A DNA stretch of 64,000 nucleotides, from positions 496,001 through 560,000 of the forward strand of contig NZ_JAGGKT010000001.1 in NCBI RefSeq assembly GCF_017873965.1, in the 5' to 3' direction. Below are positions 52,782 through 61,262 of this stretch, in pieces. This DNA is from Ammoniphilus resinae. Its GTDB lineage: Bacteria > Bacillota > Bacilli > Aneurinibacillales > RAOX-1. Made by a program: the position numbers and the translations under genes. The notes beneath the pieces were generated by a model. That model searched no databases, was not told the origin of the DNA, and saw only the letters and a program-made list of their open reading frames with translations. Each line of letters starts with the position of its first letter. Within the stretch, counting starts at the first letter, position 1.

Positions 52782-53875
52782 TTCAATATTTTGAAGAGTT
52801 TTCGCCTAAGCGCTTAGCAATGGAAGGGGATAAGATCGGCCTACAGGTTGGAACTCTTAATAAGGAAATCAAGAAAGTGATGGTTACTCTTGACGTTCTG
52901 GAAAATGTGGTAGATGAGGCGATAGAACAGGGTGTAGACCTTATTATTGCACACCATGCGGTAATTTTTCGACCGTTAAAAAATTTAAGGACAGATGTGC
53001 CTGCTGGCAGGCTTTACGAGAAATTAATCAAACATGATATCGCCGTGTACATCGCACACACCAATTTGGATGTGGCTGTGGGCGGCATCAATGACTTAAT
53101 GGCTAATGCATTGGAATTGCAAAATACGGAACCTTTAGAGGTATTATCTACAGAGAAATTAAAGAAGATTGTAGTTTTTGTCCCTCAGACACATAATCAG
53201 GAAGTGTTTGACGCCATGGCCAAGGCAGGCGCTGGATGGATTGGAAATTATAGTCATTGCAGCTTCCGGCAAGAAGGTACCGGAACTTTTATGCCACGTG
53301 AAAATACCGATCCCTTTATTGGCTCACAAGGAAAATTGGAACAGGTAGAAGAAATACGCATTGAGACGATTGTAACAGAAGGGATCCAAAATCGCGTAGT
53401 TAAAGCGATGATCAAAGCACACCCATATGAAGAGGTAGCCTATGATATTTATCCTTTGGAGCAGCCCAGCGTCTCCTATGGTTTAGGACGGATCGGGCAT
53501 CTGCCTGCAGAAGTGAGCCTACGTGAATTCGCGGAAAAAGTGAAAACAGCATTCGAGGTAAAAGGGGTAAGAGTAGTCGGGGACATGTCGTCCCGGGTTA
53601 AAAAAGTGGCTGTCCTTGGTGGTGACGGAAACAGTTTCATTTCCAAAGCGATTCTTAAAGGAGCAGATGTATTTGTAACAGGGGATGTTTATTACCATAT
53701 GGCACACGATGCTATGGCAAGCGGGATGTCTATGGTGGACCCGGGACATAATGCCGAAAAGATAATGAAAAAAGCAGTTCAACAGCTACTTGAAGAACGA
53801 CTGAAAAAGGATCATTATCAAACTGACGTGATTCTGTCGGTGGTGAATACGGATCCATTTACCTTCTTGGTATAG
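52757..53875 (+). CDS. yqfO: Nif3-like dinuclear metal centre protein (YqfO)
   Basis: A 372-residue protein of the NIF3/YbgI family with the extra YqfO insert in the middle. Metal ligands lie in IIAHHAVIF, AHTNLDVAVGG and VDPGHNAEK. Members are used as GTP cyclohydrolase-like or unassigned metal proteins. ATG 52757 follows GAGGAGGT. The trmK-yqfO pair is conserved in Firmicutes. Confidence 0.92.
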   Translation: MYANGQTIIQYFEEFSPKRLAMEGDKIGLQVGTLNKEIKKVMVTLDVLENVVDEAIEQGVDLIIAHHAVIFRPLKNLRTDVPAGRLYEKLIKHDIAVYIAHTNLDVAVGGINDLMANALELQNTEPLEVLSTEKLKKIVVFVPQTHNQEVFDAMAKAGAGWIGNYSHCSFRQEGTGTFMPRENTDPFIGSQGKLEQVEEIRIETIVTEGIQNRVVKAMIKAHPYEEVAYDIYPLEQPSVSYGLGRIGHLPAEVSLREFAEKVKTAFEVKGVRVVGDMSSRVKKVAVLGGDGNSFISKAILKGADVFVTGDVYYHMAHDAMASGMSMVDPGHNAEKIMKKAVQQLLEERLKKDHYQTDVILSVVNTDPFTFLV

Positions 53876-53903
53876 GAGAAAGAAAGGGAGTTCCAACAAA
53901 ACC

Positions 53904-54740
53904 ATGAATGAAACACAAATAATCTCCAATGTACTGGAACAATTGAAAAAGAGACTGGATTCAAATATTTGGGTTATTGAAAAAAAGGAAGAACAAATCC
54001 AAATCAAACAAAAGGAAAAGACTCACGCCGGGTTGTCCTTATCTATTCCCGTTATCCTTTCAAAAATAGGGCGGGAAAAGCCGCTTGAGACGATGGAAGA
54101 GTTTCTTTCCCGGGTCGAAATGATGGCCAATGCAAGTTTACAGGAAATATCGTTAAAAGGAAATGAAGATCGAATCTATCCAGTTATCCGCAGTAGATCA
54201 CATCCGACGGACAAACAGGGGACTTCTCTTTTGCATAAATATCATACCGCCGAATCGACGATTTTCTATGCCTTTGATTTAGGGAATACGTATCGATTAA
54301 TTGATCAGCAGATGATTGATCAATCACAGTTGACCGAGGAAAAGGTTGAACAAATGGCGATTGCTAATCTAAAGAAACTAGATACGTCTTATAAAGAGGA
54401 TATAGTTGGTGACAATACTTTTTACTTTTTCAGTCAAACCGATGGATATGCGGCAAGCCGCGTGCTCAATGATGAACTATTGTCTTTTATGAGAAGAAAG
54501 GTGCAGCATGACATGGGGGTAGCGATTCCTCACCAGGATGTTCTCATCATTGCAGATCTTAAGAATGAGATCGGTTTTAAAGTCTTTTCCAGATTAAATA
54601 TGGATTTTTGCATGAAAGGGAATATTCCCATTTCCCCGCTGCCTTTTTTGTATACAGAAAAACAGGAACTCGAGCCGATTATGATCTTATCTAATCCTGG
54701 GGCAGAACCACATATCGTAAGAAAAGACAGGGAAGAATAA
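53904..54740 (+). CDS. YtpQ-like protein (DUF1444)
   Basis: A 278-residue soluble protein of the UPF0354/DUF1444 family. IYPVIRSRSHPTDKQG and LKKLDTSYKEDIVGDNTFYF resemble YtpQ. Function unknown. It lies 28 bases after the Nif3-like gene and before an alpha/beta hydrolase. Confidence 0.82.
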   Translation: MNETQIISNVLEQLKKRLDSNIWVIEKKEEQIQIKQKEKTHAGLSLSIPVILSKIGREKPLETMEEFLSRVEMMANASLQEISLKGNEDRIYPVIRSRSHPTDKQGTSLLHKYHTAESTIFYAFDLGNTYRLIDQQMIDQSQLTEEKVEQMAIANLKKLDTSYKEDIVGDNTFYFFSQTDGYAASRVLNDELLSFMRRKVQHDMGVAIPHQDVLIIADLKNEIGFKVFSRLNMDFCMKGNIPISPLPFLYTEKQELEPIMILSNPGAEPHIVRKDREE

Positions 54741-54773
54741 TCTAACTCAAAAAAATGCAAAAAGGTGAAAGGC

Positions 54774-55607
54774 ATGATTCAACGGAAGATCCGGTTACTT
54801 GATGCCGAAGTCCATTATGAGTATTGTAAAAAAGAGGGGGAAAAGGAATCTTGTTATACCCTCGTTCTCATTCACGGATTTCTTGCCTCATCCTTTAGTT
54901 TTCGTAAACTGATCCCCTTTCTAAAAGGAAAGTATGACATTTACACGATAGATCTGGTCGGTTTCGGGGAAAGTGAAAAAACAGCCAGCTTCAAGTATTC
55001 CTACCGTAATTATGCATCTTTGGTCCTTGAATTTACAAAACAGCTCGGCTTAAAAAATGTCATTCTCATTGGCCATTCGATGGGGGGACAAATTTCTTTG
55101 TACACAGCTTTAATTGCTCCAAATAAAATTAAAGGGCTAGTTTTGATTGCCTGTTCGGGCTACTTAAAAAAATCCAATAGTTGGGCTGTGTTATTATCGA
55201 AATTTCCTTTTTCACGGTCCTTTATCCGTTTATGGATAAAGAAACATAAAGTGCTCGACGTATTAAGGACCACACTTTATGACACGGCCTGTATTGATGA
55301 AGAGATGATTCGTGCCTATTCAAAACCAATCGAGGACAAGAATTTCTGTCACACCCTATTAGGTCTGTTGCGTGATCGGGAAGGCGATTTGGAGACAAAG
55401 GATTTGCATAAGATCACCCATCCTGTTTTGCTACTCTGGGGAGATGAGGATCAGATTATCCCGTTAAAAACCGGAGTCCATCTTCGTCAGGATCTACCAA
55501 ACTCGACGCTGGTCAGTATCCCAGAAGCAGGTCATCAGGTGATGGAGGAAAAGCCGGAGCAAGTTTATGCCGCGTTTCAACAGTGGCTGGCTACAACAGA
55601 TTTTTAA
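54774..55607 (+). CDS. Alpha/beta hydrolase
   Basis: A 277-residue alpha/beta hydrolase. Nucleophile elbow IGHSMGGQ, oxyanion region LIHGFLASSFSFR, acid in LLWGDEDQIIP and histidine in EAGHQVMEE form a complete triad. The substrate is unknown; it resembles MhpC/YugF-type esterases. ATG 54774 follows AAAGGTGAAAGG. It is 85 bases upstream of the selenoprotein candidate, on the same strand. Confidence 0.9.
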   Translation: MIQRKIRLLDAEVHYEYCKKEGEKESCYTLVLIHGFLASSFSFRKLIPFLKGKYDIYTIDLVGFGESEKTASFKYSYRNYASLVLEFTKQLGLKNVILIGHSMGGQISLYTALIAPNKIKGLVLIACSGYLKKSNSWAVLLSKFPFSRSFIRLWIKKHKVLDVLRTTLYDTACIDEEMIRAYSKPIEDKNFCHTLLGLLRDREGDLETKDLHKITHPVLLLWGDEDQIIPLKTGVHLRQDLPNSTLVSIPEAGHQVMEEKPEQVYAAFQQWLATTDF

Positions 55608-55692
55608 GCCCTAAAGGACAACTATATGGTTTGCCAAAGAAGGGGCTAACGACGTAGTACACAAACCTACTAAAAAGAGGGAGGAATTTTTT

Positions 55693-56034
55693 ATGTCCAT
55701 TGTTTTTTCTACATATCCATCTTGAACAAGTTGCCGCAAAGCCAAGTCTTGGCTTGATGAACATCAAATCGCTTACGAAGAGCGGCGTTATATGAAAGAC
55801 CACTTTTCTTTGGAGGAACTAAAAGAGCTGATCAAAAAGACGCCACTCGAGCAAATTCTAAATAAAAAAGGTGTTGTTTATAAGGCGCGTAGAGAGGAGC
55901 TAGAAGGCCTGTCTGAAGAGGAATTATTAAATGAAATGGCAAAGGAACCGAAATTAATCCGCCGCCCCTTGATTATTACAGAAGATCAAGTAATTGCTGG
56001 GTACGATGAGAACAAATATAAGGATGCACTATAA
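55693..56034 (+). CDS. Putative selenoprotein, Spx/ArsC thioredoxin-fold family with in-frame UGA
   Basis: Reading from ATG 55693 (SD AGAGGGAGGA, 8 bases upstream) the frame runs to TAA 56034 with one internal stop, TGA at 55723-55725. It gives MSIVFSTYPS-U-TSCRKAKSWL and 113 residues. The TGA falls on the first Cys of the CxxC of Spx/ArsC proteins (consensus YxxPxCTSCRKAKxWL), so the motif becomes U11-x-x-C14. The rest is intact: an LEELKEL helix and the IRRPLIITEDQVIAGYDE C-terminus. A SECIS-like hairpin follows the TGA. If read as Cys it would be a YusI/Spx-like oxidoreductase or ArsC-like reductase. The alternative is a nonsense-mutated pseudogene. The family is certain; selenocysteine is inferred. 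Confidence 0.85.
55726..55758 (+). promoter_or_regulatory. Candidate bacterial SECIS hairpin
   Basis: AAGCCA (55739-55744) pairs with TGGCTT (55750-55755), 6 perfect base pairs, loop AGTCT. The apical loop starts 19 bases after the UGA and has G as its second base. Both agree with the known bacterial SECIS model: a hairpin close to the UGA, a G among the first loop bases and a spacing of roughly 16-37 bases. It is part of the coding sequence, as bacterial SECIS elements are. Confidence 0.65.
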
Positions 56035-56041
56035 TGAAAGG

Positions 56042-56087
56042 AAGGAGCATGCTAATTTCTTGAATATCTCAGCACTGCTCCTTTTTT
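56042..56087 (+). terminator. Terminator after the selenoprotein gene
   Basis: AAGGAGCA (56042-56049) pairs with TGCTCCTT (56076-56083), followed by TTTT. The loop is 26 bases. Confidence 0.65.
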
Positions 56088-56331
56088 GTTTGCCGAAAGT
56101 TTTATTCACCAACCATGTTCAATTAAAATAATATAAGGTACAGCATAAAAATGCACAGAATTTCTGCCTTTATACCCTGAATTTTCTCCTCAGCACAAAA
56201 CTGAAATTGCAAATTTATTCCCTCTCTCATCTTTTGTTTTGTTTAGAAACAATGTTTATGGATTATTTAATCGGTTTTTGCATATCCTTTTATAAGGGGA
56301 GTATTATATTAAAAAGGAGGTCATTGATAAG

Positions 56332-56475
56332 ATGCCTGATTTTTGTGTAAGCTGTGGCGCTGAGCTTGCTTTGATGGAAAGAAACCGAAGCGAGTGTTGG
56401 GATTGTCAGGATAAAATATCGGTGACCTATTCGGACGATGTTTTAGGGGAAAGCGATTTCGACGCAATCGAGTGA
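56332..56475 (+). CDS. Small zinc-ribbon protein, 47 residues
   Basis: MPDFCVSCGAELALMERNRS followed by ECWDCQDK: two CxxC pairs (Cys5, Cys8, Cys22, Cys25) make a minimal zinc ribbon, then an acidic tail ending DFDAIE. AAAAAGGAGGTC stands 9 bases before ATG 56332. It lies alone, closed by a terminator. I know no function. The 297 bases between the selenoprotein stop and this gene hold only the terminator at 56042. Confidence 0.8.
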   Translation: MPDFCVSCGAELALMERNRSECWDCQDKISVTYSDDVLGESDFDAIE

Positions 56476-56486
56476 GGTTGTGAAGG

Positions 56487-56517
56487 AAAAAGCAGTCCTG
56501 TTGAAGGGCTGCTTTTT
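56487..56517. terminator. Bidirectional terminator between convergent genes
   Basis: AAAAAGCAGtCC and GGCTGCTTTTT pair around TGTTGAA. A- and T-runs on both sides serve the zinc-ribbon gene and the minus-strand hydrolase. Confidence 0.88.
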
Positions 56518-56542
56518 CTGTTTTCTTCAATTGCCGGGCGGA

Positions 56543-57391
56543 CTATTTCGTATGCTGCTGTAAGAAATGGATAGTGTAATTTATAGCCTGTTCTAGAAAA
56601 GGAGTGGTACCTTTAAAAGGATGGACCGCACCAAAGGTGTGATTTGCCCCATCGATTTGGACGAATACTTGATTGGGAGCTGTTCGCTCCATTTGGTGGA
56701 ACCCTTCTATTAAACGGGAAGCATCTTCTGCCCCTTGAATAAATAAAGCGGGTACCTGTAAATGTTGAAGATGCGACAAAATATCAAAGCGCTCCTTATT
56801 TTGCTTGATATCTTCCAAAACAATGGAACGGATTGGCATCTGCTGTTTCGTGCGTTTATTTTCTATAAAACCGATCCCGGCTTTTTTGATCTGCTGTTTT
56901 AGTGATTGATCAAAGATATCTACTTGGGAAATCCCATTCCAAGAAATGACCCCTTTAATTTGTGAAGATTCTGCTGCAAATAAAATGCTATCGCCGCCCC
57001 CACGACTGTGCCCTAAAAGGAAGATTTGCGAAAGATCCATATGCTCAGTAAAAGGAAGTTCAGTAGTTGTAGTTAGTGTGTTTAGTAGCGCCTGCAAATC
57101 CGCCTGTTCACGTGAATATGTGTTAATTGAGAACTTCTCCAATTCATCAAAGTCTGTATTGTTAACACCACTACAGGAAAAATTAAATCGGATGACAGCA
57201 AACCCTTTTTCCGCTAATACATTTGAAGTATGGGGGAAAAAGCCCCAGTCCTTAAATCCTTTAAAGCCATGACAAAGAATGACTACTGGTTTTTTATCTC
57301 CTCCGACAGCAACCTCTACATCCCCGCGAATAAACAAGTTTTCTTCTAAAGGAATAATAAAACTATTATGTAATACATTTGACTGTGACAA
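56543..57391 (-). CDS. Alpha/beta hydrolase of the dienelactone-hydrolase type
   Basis: A 282-residue alpha/beta hydrolase. VVILCHGFKGFKDWG is the oxyanion loop, LLGHSRGGGD the nucleophile elbow, and IQGAEDASR and DGANHTFG supply the acid and base. The substrate is unknown. TTG 57391 is selected because GGAGGTG lies 9 bases upstream; the longer ATG frame gives a hydrophobic extension with no ribosome site. Confidence 0.88.
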   Translation of the reverse strand: MSQSNVLHNSFIIPLEENLFIRGDVEVAVGGDKKPVVILCHGFKGFKDWGFFPHTSNVLAEKGFAVIRFNFSCSGVNNTDFDELEKFSINTYSREQADLQALLNTLTTTTELPFTEHMDLSQIFLLGHSRGGGDSILFAAESSQIKGVISWNGISQVDIFDQSLKQQIKKAGIGFIENKRTKQQMPIRSIVLEDIKQNKERFDILSHLQHLQVPALFIQGAEDASRLIEGFHQMERTAPNQVFVQIDGANHTFGAVHPFKGTTPFLEQAINYTIHFLQQHTK

Positions 57392-57495
57392 TATAAAGCA
57401 CCTCCATTGCAATGAAATTACTATAAAGATGATTCTCCCAGCACTTATATTGTACACTGAATTAGTTACTTGCCCCAGTAAAATTAAGAGGATGG

Positions 57496-57524
57496 TTGCA
57501 TTTTTGTTGATTTTATGGTAAATT
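57496..57524 (+). promoter_or_regulatory. Possible promoter of the tRNA cluster
   Basis: TTGCAT (57496-57501), 17 bases, TAAATT (57519-57524), ending 16 bases before the first tRNA. Confidence 0.5.
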
Positions 57525-57540
57525 ATCTAATGAAGTTAAT

Positions 57541-57615
57541 TCCTCAGTAGCTCAATGGTGGAGCAACCGGCTGTTAACCGGTAGGCTGGCGGTTCGAGTC
57601 CGTCCTGAGGAGCCA
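57541..57615 (+). tRNA. tRNA-Asn (GUU)
   Basis: TCCTCAG (57541-57547) pairs with CTGAGGA (57605-57611), followed by G and an encoded CCA. The anticodon loop CTGTTAA gives GTT; the T-loop GGTTCGAGTCC is regular. Confidence 0.97.
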
Positions 57616-57621
57616 TATGAT

Positions 57622-57690
<69 letters not shown>

Positions 57691-57697
<7 letters not shown>

Positions 57698-57816
57698 AAA
57701 TGTGCTTGCGCACTACGTCGAACCAGCTTACTTTCGCAAGCAATAGAGTGGTCCTCGAAGAGGGCAACCAAAATGTGCTTGCGCACTACGCCGAATCAGC
57801 TTACTTTCGCAAGCAA
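57691..57816 (+). repeat. Duplicated 53-bp hairpin spacer between tRNA genes
   Basis: Bases 57691-57743 and 57764-57816 are the same except for two changes. Each starts with the tRNA 3' end GCAACCA and contains an 8-bp inverted pair TGCTTGCG/CGCAAGCA (57703-57710/57735-57742 in the first copy). The piece between them (57744-57763) is unrelated to a complete tRNA. The unit length is 73 bases. Confidence 0.85.
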
Positions 57817-57828
57817 CCCATATTTATA

Positions 57829-57905
57829 CGGGACGTGGCGCAGACTGGTAGCGCGCACCCTTGGGGTGGGTGAGGTCGCAGGTTCAAATCCTGTCGTTCC
57901 GACCA
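57829..57905 (+). tRNA. tRNA-Pro (UGG)
   Basis: CGGGACG pairs with CGTTCCG (one G-U), followed by A and encoded CCA. Anticodon loop CTTGGGG gives TGG, and the T-loop is GGTTCAAATCC. Confidence 0.97.
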
Positions 57906-57976
57906 TTACATATTAAACTAATGAACTCTCGTTGTTGCGGCGGGGGTTTTTTATTTGTATAAAAATCGACGACTAA

Positions 57977-58399
57977 TCACTTTGTTTTTTCTCTATAAAT
58001 AATAATGGCAATAATCATGGGTATAAGCATAGTTAAACCGATGGTTAAAGTAGGGATAGGTAAATATCTGGAAAAAATGGTTGCTATTTCTCCAAGGAAA
58101 CCTGCTATAACAAACAGAATAGCAGATTTTTTATTTCCATGTGGTTTCCCGTGATAATAGGAATCCCAAACGACGTAGACATAAAAGCCAGGATAGAACA
58201 TAGCAAAATCATGTTGAAGGACTTCAAGTGCTTGGTGATGGAAGCCATTAAAATCTAAATGAATAGCCTCGTTTATTTTGCCAAAAGAATTATCGAAGTG
58301 TTCAATTAACATGAATACAACACCTTTGACAACTTGCCCGTTATACATTTGTCCAACACCAGGCATGAGTATGGAAAAGAAAGCAGCTATTTCCCTCAT
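57977..58399 (-). CDS. Hypothetical membrane protein, 140 residues
   Basis: Three to four hydrophobic segments. The N-terminal FFSILMPGVGQMYNGQVVKG resembles the PGxGQxYNGQ start of TM2-like or 'small integral membrane' proteins, with further segments near residues 90-107 and 113-135. I do not recognise a function. SD GAGGT before ATG 58399. Confidence 0.7.
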   Translation of the reverse strand: MREIAAFFSILMPGVGQMYNGQVVKGVVFMLIEHFDNSFGKINEAIHLDFNGFHHQALEVLQHDFAMFYPGFYVYVVWDSYYHGKPHGNKKSAILFVIAGFLGEIATIFSRYLPIPTLTIGLTMLIPMIIAIIIYREKTK

Positions 58400-58617
58400 A
58401 TGGACCTCGTATAGTTTTAATTGTCTTTAGGATTTACTATTTTTCATAAAAAAACCTTAGTTACGGGATGATTATTGTCAGGCTGGCGAAACGAAGGGAG
58501 CCTGTCGATTCATTATAAATGAAAAAGGTTTTTGGCAGAAAATTATAGACTCTCTGGTATGAAGGACAAAAACTAGGTCGGAAAACCATTCATTGGGGGA
58601 AAGGTCACGGGAAATAG

Positions 58618-58876
58618 GGTTTATGAGACAGGTTGGGTCCAAAAACATCGGAGCCTGTCGTGAATCCGAGGTTTATGAGACAAGTTGGGCTCAAAAACAT
58701 CGGAGCCTGTCACGAATCCGAGGTTTATGAGACAGGTTGGGCCCAAAAACATCGGAGCCTGTCGCGAATCCGAGGTTTATGAGACAGGTTGGGCCCAAAA
58801 ACATCGGAGCCTGTCACGAATCCGAGGTTTATGAGACAGGGTGTGACCAAGAACACAAGAGCCTGTCGAGAATCCA
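58618..58876. repeat. Five-copy 52-bp tandem repeat with inverted arms
   Basis: Units start at 58618, 58670, 58722, 58774 and 58826; the last is 51 bases and degenerate. The consensus starts GGTTTATGAGACAGG, has AAAAACATCGGAG in the middle and ends CCTGTC-n-n-GAATCCGA. GACAGG and CCTGTC in each unit can form a hairpin. An older degenerate copy lies at about 58480-58515. The 585 bases 58400-58984 hold no gene apart from this repeat. Confidence 0.92.
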
Positions 58877-58984
58877 GGTTTTATGTTTTTGGGCAAATAG
58901 GAATAGGATACCCAGAATCCGGCAACCGCCAAAAAAAGGTGCATTTCCTTGAGGTGGATAGCGGATAACCTTGATCCGCTTGGT

Positions 58985-59167
58985 TTAATTATTCCGATCC
59001 GATGGACCTACAAAATCATTGAAAGCTTCATCCAATAATCGTTCTCTGTTCGGATCTTCATTTACATCTGAATCTACTTCCATTTTCTTTCCTAATACTC
59101 CGTATACGTCATCCTGGTTAAAGCGATTTCCTTGCGGATGCTTTGTATCCTGCTTTTTTCTTGACAT
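58985..59167 (-). CDS. Small hypothetical protein, 60 residues
   Basis: A charged protein, MSRKKQDTKHPQGNRFNQDD to the end NDFVGPSDRNN, without hydrophobic segments. AAAAGGAGG lies 6 bases before the ATG, so it is probably expressed. It precedes nothing in an operon; a DNA glycosylase gene is 42 bases upstream on the same strand. No family recognised; small, charged and possibly sporulation-related. Confidence 0.65.
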   Translation of the reverse strand: MSRKKQDTKHPQGNRFNQDDVYGVLGKKMEVDSDVNEDPNRERLLDEAFNDFVGPSDRNN

Positions 59168-59209
59168 TTCAAATCCTCCTTTTTAATACGTTTTCACGTT
59201 TAACAAGTT

Positions 59210-59860
59210 TTATACTGATCTAGACACCCTTCGCTCACAAACATCCAAAATTGGACACCTATCACAAAGCGGATTTGCTTTACAATGATCTTTTGCATGT
59301 TGGACAAGAAGTGCGTGGTATTCGTTATACAACGTCAGATCCTCTGGTAATTCTTTTTCGATCTGCTTTCGAAATGAATCATAGGCATTAGGCAGATCAA
59401 ACCCCAGCCGATAAAAGATTCTTCTTGCATATGCGTCAACTACAAAAATTGGTGTGTCAAGGGCATAAAGCAATATGACATCGGCCGTTTCCCTTCCTAT
59501 TCCATGAATGTCCAACAGCTCTAAGCGCAATAGGTGTTTATCCACTTTCTTGACCAATGCAATATCGTAATTATAGGTTTTAAACCATGTCAAAAAAGAT
59601 TTGATCCGCTTAGCCTTTAACTTATAAAAGCCGCTAGGTCTAATTAACCCAGCAAGCTTCTCAATAGGTAATTGATCGATCTCTTCCGGATGCATGAACT
59701 CGCTTAAATTGTTAAGGGCCTTTTCTACATTGTTCCAGTTGGTATTTTGAACTAGAATGGCTCCAATCATCATCTCAAAGGGGGATTCAGCAGGCCACCA
59801 GTTTTGTGGACCATAATGATTAAATAATATGTTGTAAATGAATTGGTAGTCCTTTTTCAT
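59210..59860 (-). CDS. HhH-GPD DNA glycosylase, endonuclease III/MagIII-like
   Basis: A 216-residue base-excision enzyme. The helix-hairpin-helix LDIHGIGRETADVIL is followed by the catalytic Asp in VVDAYARR, and four cysteines C-x6-C-x2-C-x5-C (CKANPLCDRCPILDVC) bind [4Fe-4S]. The lysine that makes endonuclease III a lyase (GVGRKTA) is replaced by Glu here. That suggests a monofunctional glycosylase, as in 3-methyladenine glycosylase MagIII. The exact substrate is inferred. Confidence 0.88.
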   Translation of the reverse strand: MKKDYQFIYNILFNHYGPQNWWPAESPFEMMIGAILVQNTNWNNVEKALNNLSEFMHPEEIDQLPIEKLAGLIRPSGFYKLKAKRIKSFLTWFKTYNYDIALVKKVDKHLLRLELLDIHGIGRETADVILLYALDTPIFVVDAYARRIFYRLGFDLPNAYDSFRKQIEKELPEDLTLYNEYHALLVQHAKDHCKANPLCDRCPILDVCERRVSRSV

Positions 59861-60122
59861 TTTTTAAACTCCACTTCATCCAAGTATACCTACTGGTTTA
59901 ACGCTGAAATAAAAGATGGAAAATGGGTAATCGTCGCAGCGAATTCTTAAACGTCTTACTATCCGTAAAAGAATATCAATTGTACAGGGTTATTTAAGCT
60001 GGGGATGAAGGGCAAGACAGGGGCTACCTGCTTGCCCTAATATGGTTAATTCGTTCCGTTTCGGATTCAGAATAGGTTTTATTTAGAGGATTTACTCATC
60101 CCTGTCCTTTTTCCTCTACCTA

Positions 60123-61055
60123 TTATAGAAAAATACGATCTATCTCATTAATCTCTTCTTCACTTAAATGAACGTCCAAAGTCTTTAAATTATTTAGCAC
60201 CTGTTCAGCCCGCTTTGCACCCGGGATGATTGCATCGATTGCATCTCTTGTCAAATACCAAGCTAGAACTACATGCGAAACCTCGGCTCCTTTTGCAACG
60301 GCGATTTGACGCAGCTTGTTTACCTTTTGCAGGTTTTGTTCGTATGCCTCTCCTTTAAAGAATTTTGATTTCGCACGTGACTCGCTTATTACTGTATCCT
60401 TATGATATTTTCCAGTTAACAATCCTGATGCTAGTGGGAAATAAGGAACAAAGGAAATTCGATGTTCTCTGACATAAGGGAAAAGAGTATTTTCCACCGT
60501 TCGGTTCAGTAAGTTGTACTCGCCTTGATAAACATCCACATATCCATCTTGGTTTGCGTCCTTTAATTGTTCTATGGAAAAGTTGGAAACACCGATCGCC
60601 CGAATTTTTCCTTCATCTTTTAACTGCTTTAAAGCGCCAACTGCTTCCGCTTTTGGAGTCTCTTGATCTGGAAAGTGGATATATAATAAATCAATATAAT
60701 CAGTCTGCAGTCTTTTCAAACATTTCTCCGCTTCTTCGCGTAAAAAGGACGGGGAGTTATCATGTACAATACTGTTGTCCACAAATTTTGGAGATACCTT
60801 CGTTGCGATGATAATTTCCGAACGGTTTCCGCTTTCTTTTACCACTTCGCCAATCAGTTCCTCCGAACGTCCGGGACCGTACATAAAAGCTGTATCAATG
60901 AAGTTGATGCCATGTTCAATCGCTGTACGAACTAATTGTCTTCCTGCTTCTTCATCTAAATCGGGATGTATGTTGTGCCCGCCCACTGCGTTAGTCCCTA
61001 ACCCAATAGGATTGACATATAACTCTGATTTTCCTAGTTGTACCCGTTTTGCCAT
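60123..61055 (-). CDS. Aldo/keto reductase
   Basis: A 310-residue NADPH-dependent reductase with a TIM-barrel. The tetrad lies in FIDTAFMYG (Asp, Tyr), IIATKVS (Lys) and LLYIHFPD (His). Close to the IolS/YqkF-type reductases (AKR11-like), with the [11 protein letters not shown] start. The physiological substrate is unknown. SD GAGGG before ATG 61055. Confidence 0.92.
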   Translation of the reverse strand: MAKRVQLGKSELYVNPIGLGTNAVGGHNIHPDLDEEAGRQLVRTAIEHGINFIDTAFMYGPGRSEELIGEVVKESGNRSEIIIATKVSPKFVDNSIVHDNSPSFLREEAEKCLKRLQTDYIDLLYIHFPDQETPKAEAVGALKQLKDEGKIRAIGVSNFSIEQLKDANQDGYVDVYQGEYNLLNRTVENTLFPYVREHRISFVPYFPLASGLLTGKYHKDTVISESRAKSKFFKGEAYEQNLQKVNKLRQIAVAKGAEVSHVVLAWYLTRDAIDAIIPGAKRAEQVLNNLKTLDVHLSEEEINEIDRIFL

Positions 61056-61204
61056 GTGAAAAAACCCTCTTTCTATGTAATAAATTGTTTGTTACCTTTT
61101 TCCAGCCTGTCTGACATTATTCACGCATATATTGGCTGATCTGTCAAGGAGATCAGGAGAAGGCTTTCATTGGTGTGAAGGACAAATTTCGGTCGAAAAG
61201 CAAT

Positions 61205-61238
61205 CAAAAAGTCCTTCATCGGATGATAAGGGACTTTT
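61205..61238 (-). terminator. Terminator after hmgA
   Basis: On the minus strand AAAAGTCC pairs with GGACTTTT, followed by T, 25 bases past the hmgA stop. The surrounding 61080-61240 shares a fragment (GTGAAGGACAAA, GGTCGAAAA) with 58557-58590 and so looks like a dispersed repeat. Confidence 0.7.
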
Positions 61239-61262
61239 CTCTAATTGGATGAACACAATAAG

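Noticed and set aside
55693-55791. Simple truncated ArsC/Spx gene starting at ATG 55792
   Set aside because: That start would cut off the redox motif and first strand. The upstream frame is family-like with a good SD, so a UGA read as selenocysteine explains it better.
58618-58876. CRISPR array
   Set aside because: The 52-bp units are joined directly with no unique spacers, and no cas gene is visible.
58737-58952. A 71-codon plus-strand frame
   Set aside because: It consists of the 52-bp tandem repeat; the repeated peptide is a by-product and no ribosome site is present.
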